Shown piece after piece: positions 6,541 through 15,145 of a DNA stretch of 64,000 nucleotides. The stretch's first letter is position 1, and every line of letters begins with the position of its first letter. The position numbers and the translations under genes are program-made. The notes under the pieces were generated by a model, which saw only the letters and a program-made list of their open reading frames with translations, searched no databases and was not told the DNA's origin. This DNA comes from DAOTTX01 sp034437515 (GTDB lineage Bacteria; Chloroflexota; Anaerolineae; Aggregatilineales; Phototrophicaceae). Where the stretch lies: the NCBI GenBank assembly GCA_034437515.1, contig DAOTTX010000372.1, forward strand, positions 1-64,000. The letters run 5' to 3'.

Positions 6541-8907
6541 ATGGATGCAATTTTAAGAGCGAGCATCTTCGCTCTCATCGTCGCGCACGGCGTAACTGTC
6601 GTCTACGTCTATCTACGTAGCAAAGAAAAAGAAACCAGTCTGTACTGGATCATGGCGAGTTTGGGGTTTTCCGCGTTGGCGATAGCCCTCTATCTGCCGG
6701 ATGATGGGTTCCAAATTGGTGACTTACCGGGTCGCAATCTATTTTTGATCCTCATCGTGATCGCCGCATTTATAAGTTACGGTGTCGTCATCATACAAGA
6801 CATTCTCAACCCGGACCGGCGTCAATTCGCGACGATAGCATGGCTGGCTCTAGGCGGCATATGGGTCGTCTTGCTGCTGGTCGCCGGTTTTGCTACCGGC
6901 ACCTTCATGGCGGGGGAGAACGAGTGGCTGGTCGATATTTTCATCGAGACTGACGTCACCGCCGTCTTGACGCTGGTCGGCTTCGCGGTGACCAGCCTGG
7001 TTCTATTCGGCATCGAGTTCTACATCTTTTACAAAGCGCGTTTGCCAGAAATCGCCAATCAGTCGTTATTCTGGGTGATTGACGGCGCGGTTATCGGCCT
7101 CGGCGCGTTGATGCTCATCAGCGGCACGCCGGAAGTCGCGGCGCTGGGCAGCGCTGTTTTGCTCGCAGGCATGATGGGCGGCACCTACACATTGTCATCA
7201 CATCGCGTATTCGATGTGCGCAGTGCCCTCTTACTCGCAGTCCGAACCTTATCATTCGTTTTTGTCGCGGCAATCCTGGTCTTTCTCGCCCTTTATCTCG
7301 TCCGTGAGTCCGCGCTGGAGCCAGACCTGACCGGCACCATCGTGATGATCGGCATCGCGCTATTGATCGCGGCGTTGTATGTGCCGCTACGCCAGGGAAT
7401 CGAATATGTCATCAAACGGTTGACCAGCCGTACCGACCCCGACCCATCGCAGATCACCCGCGAATACAGCGCGGTCGTCTCGGAGGCAGTCGAACTCGAC
7501 GCCTTGCTACAGGCGGCAACCGGAACACTTAACCATTTGATGAAGGTACGCGGGAGCTGTTTGATTCTGTTAAACAGCACGTTTAAAGTAAAAAACGCGG
7601 TCGAACTGCTGGTCATGTGGCCTGGCAGCCCGCTCGACCAGAAAACGGGCTACCTTTCAATAGAAAGCCCGATCTATGCCGCGCTTGCCGCAAAACGTAA
7701 GCCGCTTTCACAATTTGACATCGAGTTCGCACCAGAATATCGAAAAATTAGCGAGGACGAACGCCAGTTTTTCCGGCAACTTTACATGAGTGCCTACGCG
7801 CCGGTCATCCTGGAAAACGCGCTGATCGGTGTACTGGCGTGCGGCCCCAAGCTGAACGATATGGCTTTCTACCCGCGCGATCTGGAACTGCTGGCGACGC
7901 TGGCCCAGCAAACCGGCATCGCTGTCCGTAACGCCCGCCTTGTCGATGACTTGCAGCATCTCAATAAGAGTATGCAGACGCTCAACCGCACACTGAAAAA
8001 TACCAATGAACAACTCAACCGCATGGACGCGGTAAAGACCGATTTCGTCACCATCGCCAGCCACGAACTCCGCACACCCCTGGCACAGATACGCGGTTAT
8101 ACCGACATCGTGGATGCGCTCAACGAACAGGGAATGCTCGACAGAGATCAAACTTATGGTCTTGTCGCTAATCTACGCAAAGCGACCGAGCGTATGGAAG
8201 AACTGATCGCGGCGATGCTCGACGTCAGCCAGCTTGATGTTGACGCGATGGATTTACGCTTTACGGAAACATCAGCGGAGAGCTTAGTGCGTATGGCGAT
8301 TGAGCCGCTAACGGACGCCATTAAACAGCGCAAGCTCACCCTCTCCGCACGCGGCTTACGCGGTCTCCCGGCGCTTCAGGCCGATTTACAGCGTCTTGTG
8401 CAGGCGTTCCGCAACATCATTGTCAACGCGATTAAGTTCACACCTGACGGCGGTCGCATCGCCATCAAAGCATCGCTGCAAGAAGACGAAGACGATGTCG
8501 ATAAGATCTTGATCGAGATCAAGGACACGGGTGTCGGCATTGATAAACAAAATTTAGAAATGATCTTTAAGAAATTCTTCCGTGCTTATGACCCCTCATT
8601 GCACTCGACCGGGACTTACAAGTTCCTCGGTGCGGGGCCGGGACTAGGACTGACGATTGCGCGAGGTGTGATCGAAGGACACGGCGGTAAGGTCTGGGCG
8701 GAAAGCCCCGGACACAACATGGATGCCCCCCCCGGTGCGACCTTCTACGTGCTGCTGCCGGTCAACACACCGGAAGACGCCCGGCGTGTGCTCACGTTTG
8801 AGGGCGCAGCCGCCGACAACGCGTTACGCGAGAAAGAAAATCCAAATATCGACACACAGATGAAACCGCCACGCAGTAGAGTAAAAGGCGTAGAAACCAG
8901 TAGTTAG
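6541..8907 (+). CDS. membrane-bound sensor histidine kinase with GAF domain
   Basis: 788 residues. About eight hydrophobic segments fill residues 5-290. A GAF-like domain spans about 310-470, then a short coiled coil (470-497). The HisKA domain has the phospho-acceptor in SHELRTP (His508), and the HATPase_c domain has the N box (NIIVNAIKFTP, about 625-636), DTGVGI (G1) and GAGPGLGLTIA (G2). The ligand is unknown; the membrane part may sense envelope or lipid signals. No response regulator is adjacent, so the partner lies elsewhere; the orphan receiver at 36242 is a possible but unproven one. The gene's last four bases overlap the end of the opposing gene 8904-9578. Confidence 0.9.
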   Translation: MDAILRASIFALIVAHGVTVVYVYLRSKEKETSLYWIMASLGFSALAIALYLPDDGFQIGDLPGRNLFLILIVIAAFISYGVVIIQDILNPDRRQFATIAWLALGGIWVVLLLVAGFATGTFMAGENEWLVDIFIETDVTAVLTLVGFAVTSLVLFGIEFYIFYKARLPEIANQSLFWVIDGAVIGLGALMLISGTPEVAALGSAVLLAGMMGGTYTLSSHRVFDVRSALLLAVRTLSFVFVAAILVFLALYLVRESALEPDLTGTIVMIGIALLIAALYVPLRQGIEYVIKRLTSRTDPDPSQITREYSAVVSEAVELDALLQAATGTLNHLMKVRGSCLILLNSTFKVKNAVELLVMWPGSPLDQKTGYLSIESPIYAALAAKRKPLSQFDIEFAPEYRKISEDERQFFRQLYMSAYAPVILENALIGVLACGPKLNDMAFYPRDLELLATLAQQTGIAVRNARLVDDLQHLNKSMQTLNRTLKNTNEQLNRMDAVKTDFVTIASHELRTPLAQIRGYTDIVDALNEQGMLDRDQTYGLVANLRKATERMEELIAAMLDVSQLDVDAMDLRFTETSAESLVRMAIEPLTDAIKQRKLTLSARGLRGLPALQADLQRLVQAFRNIIVNAIKFTPDGGRIAIKASLQEDEDDVDKILIEIKDTGVGIDKQNLEMIFKKFFRAYDPSLHSTGTYKFLGAGPGLGLTIARGVIEGHGGKVWAESPGHNMDAPPGATFYVLLPVNTPEDARRVLTFEGAAADNALREKENPNIDTQMKPPRSRVKGVETSS

Positions 8908-9578
8908 CAGCGTTCGTAAAGGTAAGCACGCCCCTGCTTGCCGGTCTGCTGGATCAAATCGAGTTCGCGCAGGCAATACGCCATCTGCTGTGCGACTCGT
9001 CGCCGCTGTTTGATCGCTTTTGCGAGATCGGCGGTGGTGAAGGTCGCCGGTAATACCTCCGGCAGTAAACCAAGCAGATCCGCTGCCGTGTGGAACGTCA
9101 CACTTTCGACGACTTCCAATAAGCGGCGATCACTGATGCTCCAGCCCTTACGTCGCCAACTGCCCCTACCGTCGTTCACACGAATTTCCTCATCACGGGT
9201 AAGTAGCACTTCCAACGAAAAATGTGGATGCGGCACCAGATGATAGAGATAGACGAGTTGGTTAAAGACCTGCGTCACATGCCCTTTTTTGGGTGACCGC
9301 CGGCGGGAAACACACACCCCATCATCAAACTTGACGATAAACCGTTCGAGAGGAATCGGATGAACAACGCGGACGGTATGTGCTTCTAATAGTGTGGTGA
9401 GCTTGCGCTTGAGTGCGGAGAAGTTGCCGGTTTGTATTTCGATCAGCATATCATCGCGCACAATGTCAATGATCGAGCCATCGACATCAACTTCTATATG
9501 ATCGTCGGGCTTGGCGTACCAGGTTTTCAGCGCGGCGTGGAGTGAAGACTCAGAATAGGTATTGATGCCATCAGGCAT
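8904..9578 (-). CDS. putative PD-(D/E)XK-like protein with C-terminal winged helix
   Basis: 224 residues; family not recognised. Near the N-terminus the pattern HIEVDVDGSIIDIV ... LIEIQT (residues 27-50) recalls the PD-(D/E)XK nuclease core, with Asp37 and Glu47-Ile-Gln49 in the place of E-x-K. The C-terminal 60 residues look like a winged helix (TTADLAKAIKQ...YLYER). This would suit a DNA-binding nuclease or a regulator, but that is inference from a motif only. The start is the ATG overlapping the last eight bases of the PuuD-type gene, so translation is probably coupled. A start 17 codons earlier would lie deep inside that gene. Confidence 0.6.
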   Translation of the reverse strand: MPDGINTYSESSLHAALKTWYAKPDDHIEVDVDGSIIDIVRDDMLIEIQTGNFSALKRKLTTLLEAHTVRVVHPIPLERFIVKFDDGVCVSRRRSPKKGHVTQVFNQLVYLYHLVPHPHFSLEVLLTRDEEIRVNDGRGSWRRKGWSISDRRLLEVVESVTFHTAADLLGLLPEVLPATFTTADLAKAIKQRRRVAQQMAYCLRELDLIQQTGKQGRAYLYERC

Positions 9579-10302
9579 AGTTCGCTGCGGCGTTAACCAG
9601 CGCGACAAACAAGTTCTGCATGTCGTCACGGTCGGTCAGGTCTTCGGGATGCCACTGCACGGTGACAAAAAATTGGTCACCAGGGAGTTCGGTGCCTTCG
9701 ATGATGCCATCGGGTGAGTGGGCAGTGATCTGCAAACCAGGGGCAAGCTGCTCGATGGATTGGTGATGCAAACTATTGACCGGTAAGTCCGTCACGCCTA
9801 CGATCTTCGCTAACCGACTTTGCGGTTCAATCGCCACCGGATGAGCGATCATGCTGCGTGGGGCCTCCCAGGGCAGATGGTCGTGTTTAAGGCTGGTTTC
9901 GATGAGCGAGGGAATGTCTTGCAGCAGCGTCCCGCCCAGAGCCACATTGACCACTTGATGTCCCCGGCAGATTGCAAATAAAGGCCGTTTTTCTTCTGCT
10001 GCCCAGCGTGTCAACTGGATTTCGATTTCATCCCGCCCTGCATCGATCAATGCGGTCTTCGGATGCGGATTAGCTTTGTAAAAGCGGGGGTCAACATCGC
10101 CACCACCCGGCAACAAAATACCATCCACGCGCTCATAAAGCGCCCGTAGGCTTTCATTATCCAGATCACAGGGGATCAGAATTGGCACACCGCCAGCCTG
10201 TTTGACTGCTTGTACATTAGGCGCATAGGCACGATGATAGCGCCCTTCAGACCTCGGATCGATATAGACGGCGGTTGTGATGCCAATCAGCGGTTTCGTC
10301 AC
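9571..10302 (-). CDS. class I glutamine amidotransferase, PuuD-like (peptidase C26)
   Basis: 243 residues, normal for gamma-glutamyl-gamma-aminobutyrate hydrolases. The nucleophile Cys sits in FAICRGHQ (about residue 112), and the His-Glu pair is in VQWHPED near the C-terminus. The conserved LLPGGGDVDP stretch is present. These enzymes hydrolyse gamma-glutamyl amides, for example in putrescine breakdown. No other putrescine gene is near, so the substrate is open. It starts with GTG three bases after the rplS stop and overlaps the following gene, so it is co-transcribed with L19, an unusual partner. Confidence 0.85.
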   Translation of the reverse strand: MTKPLIGITTAVYIDPRSEGRYHRAYAPNVQAVKQAGGVPILIPCDLDNESLRALYERVDGILLPGGGDVDPRFYKANPHPKTALIDAGRDEIEIQLTRWAAEEKRPLFAICRGHQVVNVALGGTLLQDIPSLIETSLKHDHLPWEAPRSMIAHPVAIEPQSRLAKIVGVTDLPVNSLHHQSIEQLAPGLQITAHSPDGIIEGTELPGDQFFVTVQWHPEDLTDRDDMQNLFVALVNAAANYA

Positions 10303-10305
10303 CGC

Positions 10306-10650
10306 TTAGTCTCTCCGTTCCTTCAAGCGTGCGGACTTACCGCGACGTTCCCGCAGGTAGTAAAGTTGAGCGCGACGTACCTTCGCACGACGTAGGACTT
10401 CGATCTTCTCGACGCGCGGACTTCTGAGCAGGAATGTACGCTCTACGCCGATGCCATGACTGGCGATGCGGCGCACGGTGAAGTTGTGTTCGTTGCCGCC
10501 ACCACGCAGGCGAATAACCACACCCTGGAAGATCTGCACACGCTCGCGCTCGCCTTCAACGATACGCACATGCACTTTGACGGTGTCGCCAGGGGCGACT
10601 TCCGGATGACCACGTTCTTCGGCGACCAAAGATTGCATTAACTCTTTCAC
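10306..10650 (-). CDS. rplS: 50S ribosomal protein L19
   Basis: 114 residues, the full length of bacterial L19, which lies at the interface of the two ribosomal subunits. The conserved features are all there: the [10 protein letters not shown] start of the domain, [17 protein letters not shown] and the basic tail ([27 protein letters not shown]). It starts at GTG (complement of 10648-10650) behind GGAAGGA. The usual neighbours trmD and rimM are absent; here it sits between a Nudix gene and a PuuD-like gene. A terminator-like hairpin lies just before its ribosome site. Confidence 0.97.
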   Translation of the reverse strand: MKELMQSLVAEERGHPEVAPGDTVKVHVRIVEGERERVQIFQGVVIRLRGGGNEHNFTVRRIASHGIGVERTFLLRSPRVEKIEVLRRAKVRRAQLYYLRERRGKSARLKERRD

Positions 10651-10664
10651 GACTTTGTCCTTCC

Positions 10665-10689
10665 AAAAAATATACGCCCTGGGGCGTAT
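10665..10689 (-). terminator. terminator/attenuator hairpin in the rplS leader
   Basis: On the minus strand ATACGCC pairs with GGCGTAT around a CCAG loop (10672-10689) and is followed by A and TTTTTT (10665-10671). The T run ends at the GGAAGGA ribosome site of rplS. It can end Nudix-gene transcription or attenuate rplS; ribosomal-protein leaders often use the latter. Confidence 0.7.
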
Positions 10690-10757
10690 GTGTTTCGGTT
10701 CGATTGAATGAAAATTATAGCATTCTAGCGGATGAGCGACAAGGGTTTGCCTCGCCG

Positions 10758-11288
10758 CTACAAGCCATATCGCCGCGCAACACGCAGTAAGCCAGCGATC
10801 GACTTACTGTCGCTGATTTCACCGCGCTCGATGAAGTCAAGTGCTGTGGTCAACGGCACACGCTCAACCTCGATAAACTCGTCAGCGTCCGTCGGTAGCG
10901 TCGATTCGACCAGATCGGTGCCGACGAACAAATGAATATACTCCGTCGTATACCCCGGCGCGACGAAGAAGCCCCCTATCGGCGTTAGCGTGTTTGCAAG
11001 GTAACCCGCTTCTTCCTGCAATTCACGCACCGCGCATAGGGTCGGGGATTCGTCCGGTTCCAGCGTCCCGGCAGGGATTTCCAACATGATGCGGTCGGCG
11101 GCGATGCGATACTGCCGGACGAGCAGCACATGCTGTGCTTCGTCCAGTGCGACAATGGCGACCGCGCCGGGATGCCGGACGACCTCACGGGTCGTGGTGT
11201 TGCCGTCCGGCAGTTTGACGCTATGCACATCAAGTTTGACGATGCGACCATCGTAAATTTCTTCCGTCGTGGTGATCTTGTCACGCAT
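10758..11288 (-). CDS. Nudix hydrolase, ADP-ribose pyrophosphatase type
   Basis: 176 residues, typical of NudF-like ADP-sugar pyrophosphatases, which split ADP-ribose into AMP and ribose 5-phosphate. The Nudix box is complete: [23 protein letters not shown] at about residues 75-97. The strand-rich N-terminal part ([17 protein letters not shown]) is the dimerisation region of this subgroup. The gene starts at ATG five bases after the LysM lipoprotein's stop, so the two are co-transcribed. Confidence 0.9.
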   Translation of the reverse strand: MRDKITTTEEIYDGRIVKLDVHSVKLPDGNTTTREVVRHPGAVAIVALDEAQHVLLVRQYRIAADRIMLEIPAGTLEPDESPTLCAVRELQEEAGYLANTLTPIGGFFVAPGYTTEYIHLFVGTDLVESTLPTDADEFIEVERVPLTTALDFIERGEISDSKSIAGLLRVARRYGL

Positions 11289-11293
11289 TCGCG

Positions 11294-12409
11294 CTACGAC
11301 GCCGGAATGGTGAGTTGATCACCGATGATGATAAGATTAATATTGCTGATGCCATTGGCGGCGGCGATGCTACTGATTGGCACCCCGTACATCATCGAAA
11401 TTTCAAACAGGCTCTCATATTGCTGAACGACATGGACGGTACCGCCACCGACACCACCTACAGAGCCGCCGGTGCCACCCGCACCGGGAGCCGGTGTCAC
11501 CGGGTCGGTCGGCGGTGGGACAACACCCGTCGTCCCACAACCGGGGATCGTGAGCCGTTGCCCAACAAGAATCAGGTTCGGGTTGGCAATGCCAGAAGCT
11601 ACAGCAATATCCTGAATGGAGACACCATAACGCAAGGAAATACGGAATAAATTCTCACCTGCACGCACTTGATGCACACAATCCGCACCAGAAACGGCGG
11701 GCGGCTGCTGTGCCTGCGTGGTCGGGGTCAGTGTATCAACCGGTACTTGCTGTGTCGGGACATCGGTCGCCGGTGCGACGGTCGGCCCGATAGCCGTTGC
11801 CGTCAGTGCCTCAGCAGTATCGGTCGCTTCCTGGATAAGTGCGGTCGCCGTCTGTTGCAATGGCGGAACCGGGGTCACTTCCTGATTCTGTGCGACAGCC
11901 GGCACATCAACGGCCGGTGTTTCATTGACTTCGGTAGACACAGGCTCCTGCGCGGGGAAGACCTCCTCACCTGCGGGAGTCAGCGTAGGTGTCGGTGTCG
12001 ATGTGGGTGTGGGTGTCGCGGTCGGCATGGTGGTTTGCGTTGGTAAAAGCGTTTCCGTTGACAACATAAATACCGTTGCTTCTGCGATCGGTGTTTCCGT
12101 TTCTGTCGCCAACACAAATGCTGTTGTTTCTGCGGTCAGCGTTTCTGTTTCTGTCGCCAACACAACCTCGGTGACCTCTACAGTCGCCTCTACTGTTACT
12201 TCTACCGGCGGCGCTTCTGTCGGTGCTTCGGTGACTTCCGGCATCTCGGTAACGACTTGGGCGACCGCCGTTGGCTCCTGTGTTAATTCGCCCGGCGGTT
12301 GGCCTTCTACATCAGGTAAATCTGCACTGTTCGCAGAACGCAGACAACCACTAAGCACTAAAGAAAGTATCATTGCGAATAAAGCGACCCGCTGTGTGGT
12401 CTGGCTCAT
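11294..12409 (-). CDS. lipoprotein with two LysM domains
   Basis: 371 residues. A signal peptide ends in the lipobox LVLSGC (Cys about 22), so the protein is lipid-anchored outside the membrane. A long Thr/Glu/Pro-rich, low-complexity linker (about 30-235) contains degenerate repeats such as LATETET and TPTPTSTPTPTLTP. Two LysM domains follow: CVHQVRAGENLFRISLRYGV...RLTIP (about 240-290) and VHVVQQYESLFEISMMYGV...QLTIP (about 325-370). LysM modules bind peptidoglycan or other GlcNAc polymers, so it probably bridges membrane and wall. GGAGG precedes the ATG. Thr/Pro-rich stalks of this kind are common in Anaerolineae secreted proteins. Confidence 0.9.
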   Translation of the reverse strand: MSQTTQRVALFAMILSLVLSGCLRSANSADLPDVEGQPPGELTQEPTAVAQVVTEMPEVTEAPTEAPPVEVTVEATVEVTEVVLATETETLTAETTAFVLATETETPIAEATVFMLSTETLLPTQTTMPTATPTPTSTPTPTLTPAGEEVFPAQEPVSTEVNETPAVDVPAVAQNQEVTPVPPLQQTATALIQEATDTAEALTATAIGPTVAPATDVPTQQVPVDTLTPTTQAQQPPAVSGADCVHQVRAGENLFRISLRYGVSIQDIAVASGIANPNLILVGQRLTIPGCGTTGVVPPPTDPVTPAPGAGGTGGSVGGVGGGTVHVVQQYESLFEISMMYGVPISSIAAANGISNINLIIIGDQLTIPAS

Positions 12410-12506
12410 ATCGGCTTCGCCCTCCTGATCGTTTTTTATGAGGAATCATGTCCATAGTTTATACTTAGAGTAAAGTTTTTGCCACTACCCAACGAGGTAC
12501 CCTTAA

Positions 12507-13130
12507 ATGATCGACAACATTCAATGGCTCGGCTATGGGAGTTTTCGGATACAAGGGCCACCTCTGATTTACATCCACCCCTGGCGGGTGGTTCGCAGCA
12601 CATTTCATGCGGAGGTGATTCTGATCGGCAATGAGCATTACGCCTCCTGTTCGACCGCAGATGTGCGCAAGCTCACCGGGCCGGAGACGAAAATCCTTGG
12701 TAACGAAGCCGTTAAAGAAGAAATACCCGATTGTGAGATCTTACGTCCCTGGCAGAGCATCACCATTGAGAACGCCAGCATCAAGGGCATCCCCGCGTAC
12801 TCAACCAAACGGATGCAATATCCCAAAGAGGCGGGCGGTCTCGGCTTTGTGATCTCGGTCAACCTCTATGATATTTACTACGCAGGGAACACCGAAATCA
12901 CACCGGAGATGGACTTGATTCGACCGGACATCGCTATTTTGCCCATCGCCGGGGATGGTATGCTCGACATCGAAGGCGCGGTAGAGGTGGTCAAGAAGAT
13001 GCGTCCACGTTGGGTGATTCCCAGCCATTGGGGGGATGTCGGCGAAAGCGCGACACACATCAGCGCGCAGGAGTTTAAAAAGGCCGTCGGCGGGCGAGCC
13101 GATGTTGTAATCCCAACGCCGATGAGATAA
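12507..13130 (+). CDS. metallo-beta-lactamase-fold hydrolase, YtkL/UlaG-like
   Basis: 207 residues. The beginning (IQWLGYGSFRIQG) and the C-terminal PSHWGD stretch match the 'L-ascorbate-6-P lactonase-like/UPF0173' branch of the metallo-beta-lactamase superfamily. The usual first metal motif HxHxDH is altered: around residues 45-50 there is NEHYASCS, so metal ligands may be incomplete and activity is uncertain. DIAILPIAGDGMLD and the late His (SHW) are retained. It is divergent from the LysM lipoprotein; the 97-base gap holds both promoters. A short hairpin, CCAGCA/TGCTGG, follows the stop near 13145-13160. Confidence 0.8.
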   Translation: MIDNIQWLGYGSFRIQGPPLIYIHPWRVVRSTFHAEVILIGNEHYASCSTADVRKLTGPETKILGNEAVKEEIPDCEILRPWQSITIENASIKGIPAYSTKRMQYPKEAGGLGFVISVNLYDIYYAGNTEITPEMDLIRPDIAILPIAGDGMLDIEGAVEVVKKMRPRWVIPSHWGDVGESATHISAQEFKKAVGGRADVVIPTPMR

Positions 13131-13205
13131 GTTCGCCCTTCAGACCAGCACCGTTGCTGGGCATAATGCAAGCATCGGTTTGATTTTAATTAAGGAGCTT
13201 TTCCG

Positions 13206-15089
13206 TTGAAGCGAATAGTCTTGATTCTAGTTTTGTTGTTACCGACCCTCATCATCAGCGCCCAGCGCCCCGACGCTCCTGAGTATGCCACACGCGGCGA
13301 ATATGTCGTCGGCACACGGAACGACACAATCGAGGATGCAGACCGTCCACTAAGCCTCACACTCTGGTATCCGGCGCTCAACCCGGACGGCGCTGAGGTT
13401 AGCGCGACTTATAATTATAGTGGCTTCAATTTCAGCGGTAGCGCGTTGAGGGATGCCCCGGCAGACGACAGCGCCGCGCCCTACCCGCTGGTGCTTTTTT
13501 CTCATGGCAGCGGTGGCTTCCGCTTTCAGAGCTTGTTTCTCGTCGAGCATCTCACATCGCATGGTTTTGTGGTCGCCGCCGTTGACCACCCCACCAACAC
13601 GCTCGCAGAATCGTTGAACGAGTCCGCTTTTGATGAGGCACTCGCCGCAAACTATGCTTACCGTCCGCTTGACCTACAGCGCGTCGTTGAGTATCTTGCT
13701 GCGTCAGATGATCCTATTGCGAACATCATTGACACCGAACAAATCGCCCTCAGCGGACACTCTTTCGGCGGTTACACCGCCCTCGCCGCAGCCGGTGGGC
13801 AACTTAACTTCGACCAACTGGCACAATTCTGTGACGATCCGAATATCCTCGATGCGTTAAAAGATTCTGTGTGCTTTCTACAAGCAGACGAAACCGATGT
13901 CGCTGACGTGTTCGGTTACGATGAAGCACCGCAAGGTGCATGGCCCGCAGTCACAATCGAAGGTGTAGACGCCCTGATCGCCCTGGCACCCTGGAACGGC
14001 CCGATCTTCGACACCGATAGCGTGAGTGAGATCAACGTGCCTTCGCTCTTTATAGTCGGCAGTGAGGACGCCGTCACCCAACCACAACGCGATGCCTATG
14101 CCATTTACCAGCGCATGACCAACGCACAACGTTCACTGGTCGTGCTGGAAAACGGCGGACACTTTTTGTTTGTTGATCAATGCAGTGACATCGTGGTTAA
14201 CCTGGGCTTCTTCACGAGCTGTTCCGACCAGGTGTGGGATATGCAGCGTGCCCATGACTTAATCAACCACTATACGACCGCGTTTTTGCTGGCGACGTTC
14301 TACGATGACCCCGGCGCGGCGGCGATCGTCCAGAGCAATGAAAGCGCGTTTCGGGGTGTCAACCAACTGTACGAAGAAGTCAGCCAGGTGTCGCAACTTG
14401 TGCCGGAAGTCATCAACCGTTACCCTCATGATGCCGATGCTTTCACCCAGGGATTGCTACTCCATGCGGGTGAGTTTTACGAAAGCACCGGACTGTACGG
14501 TGAATCCGACCTGCGCCGTGTAGAACCGACCACCGGCGAAGTACTACAAATCACGGATGTACCGGAAGAATTCTTCGCAGAGGGCTTGGCGTTGGTCAAT
14601 GACCGTCTGATCCAGATCACATGGCGAGAAAACACAGCATTTGTTTACGACCGGGAGACGTTCGAGCAGATCGACAGCTACACCTATGAGGGTGAGGGCT
14701 GGGGGCTGTGTTACGATGGTGACTCACTCTACATGAGCGATGGTTCACCGACGATCACCCGGCGTGATCCGCAGACCTTCGAGGTGTTGGATACATTTAG
14801 CGTTACCGTCGAGGGCACACCCGTTGAAGAACTCAACGAGTTAGAATGCGTCAGCGATCAAATCTACGCCAACGTCTGGCAAAGTGACCTGATCGTGCGC
14901 TTCGATACGTCCAATGGTATCGTCAATGCAGTTATCAACGCCGCTGGCCTGCTCACCCCAGAAGAGCGTGCCACAGCCGAGAACATCGACGTATTAAACG
15001 GGATCGCCTACAACACCGAGGATGATACGTTTTACATCACAGGCAAGTTGTGGCCTACCCTATTTGAAGTTCGCTTCGTGGAAGGTTAG
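13206..15089 (+). CDS. secreted fusion: PAF-acetylhydrolase-like lipase + glutaminyl cyclase
   Basis: 627 residues with an N-terminal signal peptide (about 1-19). Residues 30-375 are an alpha/beta hydrolase like platelet-activating-factor acetylhydrolase or dienelactone hydrolase: oxyanion region LFSHGSGGF, nucleophile GHSFGG (Ser186), acid VGSEDAV (Asp288) and GGHF (His319). Residues about 398-627 are a complete glutaminyl-peptide cyclotransferase of the plant/bacterial beta-propeller type: YPHDADAFTQGL, EFYESTGLYGES, FAEGLA, then LNGIAYN and LWPTLFEV. That enzyme converts N-terminal Gln to pyroglutamate. It begins with TTG behind AAGGAG. The two catalytic domains are in one frame with no stop or gap. 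Its substrate and location outside the membrane are inferred. Confidence 0.88.
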   Translation: MKRIVLILVLLLPTLIISAQRPDAPEYATRGEYVVGTRNDTIEDADRPLSLTLWYPALNPDGAEVSATYNYSGFNFSGSALRDAPADDSAAPYPLVLFSHGSGGFRFQSLFLVEHLTSHGFVVAAVDHPTNTLAESLNESAFDEALAANYAYRPLDLQRVVEYLAASDDPIANIIDTEQIALSGHSFGGYTALAAAGGQLNFDQLAQFCDDPNILDALKDSVCFLQADETDVADVFGYDEAPQGAWPAVTIEGVDALIALAPWNGPIFDTDSVSEINVPSLFIVGSEDAVTQPQRDAYAIYQRMTNAQRSLVVLENGGHFLFVDQCSDIVVNLGFFTSCSDQVWDMQRAHDLINHYTTAFLLATFYDDPGAAAIVQSNESAFRGVNQLYEEVSQVSQLVPEVINRYPHDADAFTQGLLLHAGEFYESTGLYGESDLRRVEPTTGEVLQITDVPEEFFAEGLALVNDRLIQITWRENTAFVYDRETFEQIDSYTYEGEGWGLCYDGDSLYMSDGSPTITRRDPQTFEVLDTFSVTVEGTPVEELNELECVSDQIYANVWQSDLIVRFDTSNGIVNAVINAAGLLTPEERATAENIDVLNGIAYNTEDDTFYITGKLWPTLFEVRFVEG

Positions 15090-15095
15090 AGAAAC

Positions 15096-15126
15096 AAGCG
15101 GGGCGCGGATAAACCACGCCCCGCTT
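15096..15126. terminator. bidirectional terminator between fusion gene and clpX
   Basis: AAGCGGGGCG (15096-15105) pairs perfectly with CGCCCCGCTT (15117-15126). The hairpin lies between two converging genes and can end both transcripts, though the T tracts are short. Confidence 0.75.
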
Positions 15127-15145
15127 TCATTCGTGGTGTTGTGAG

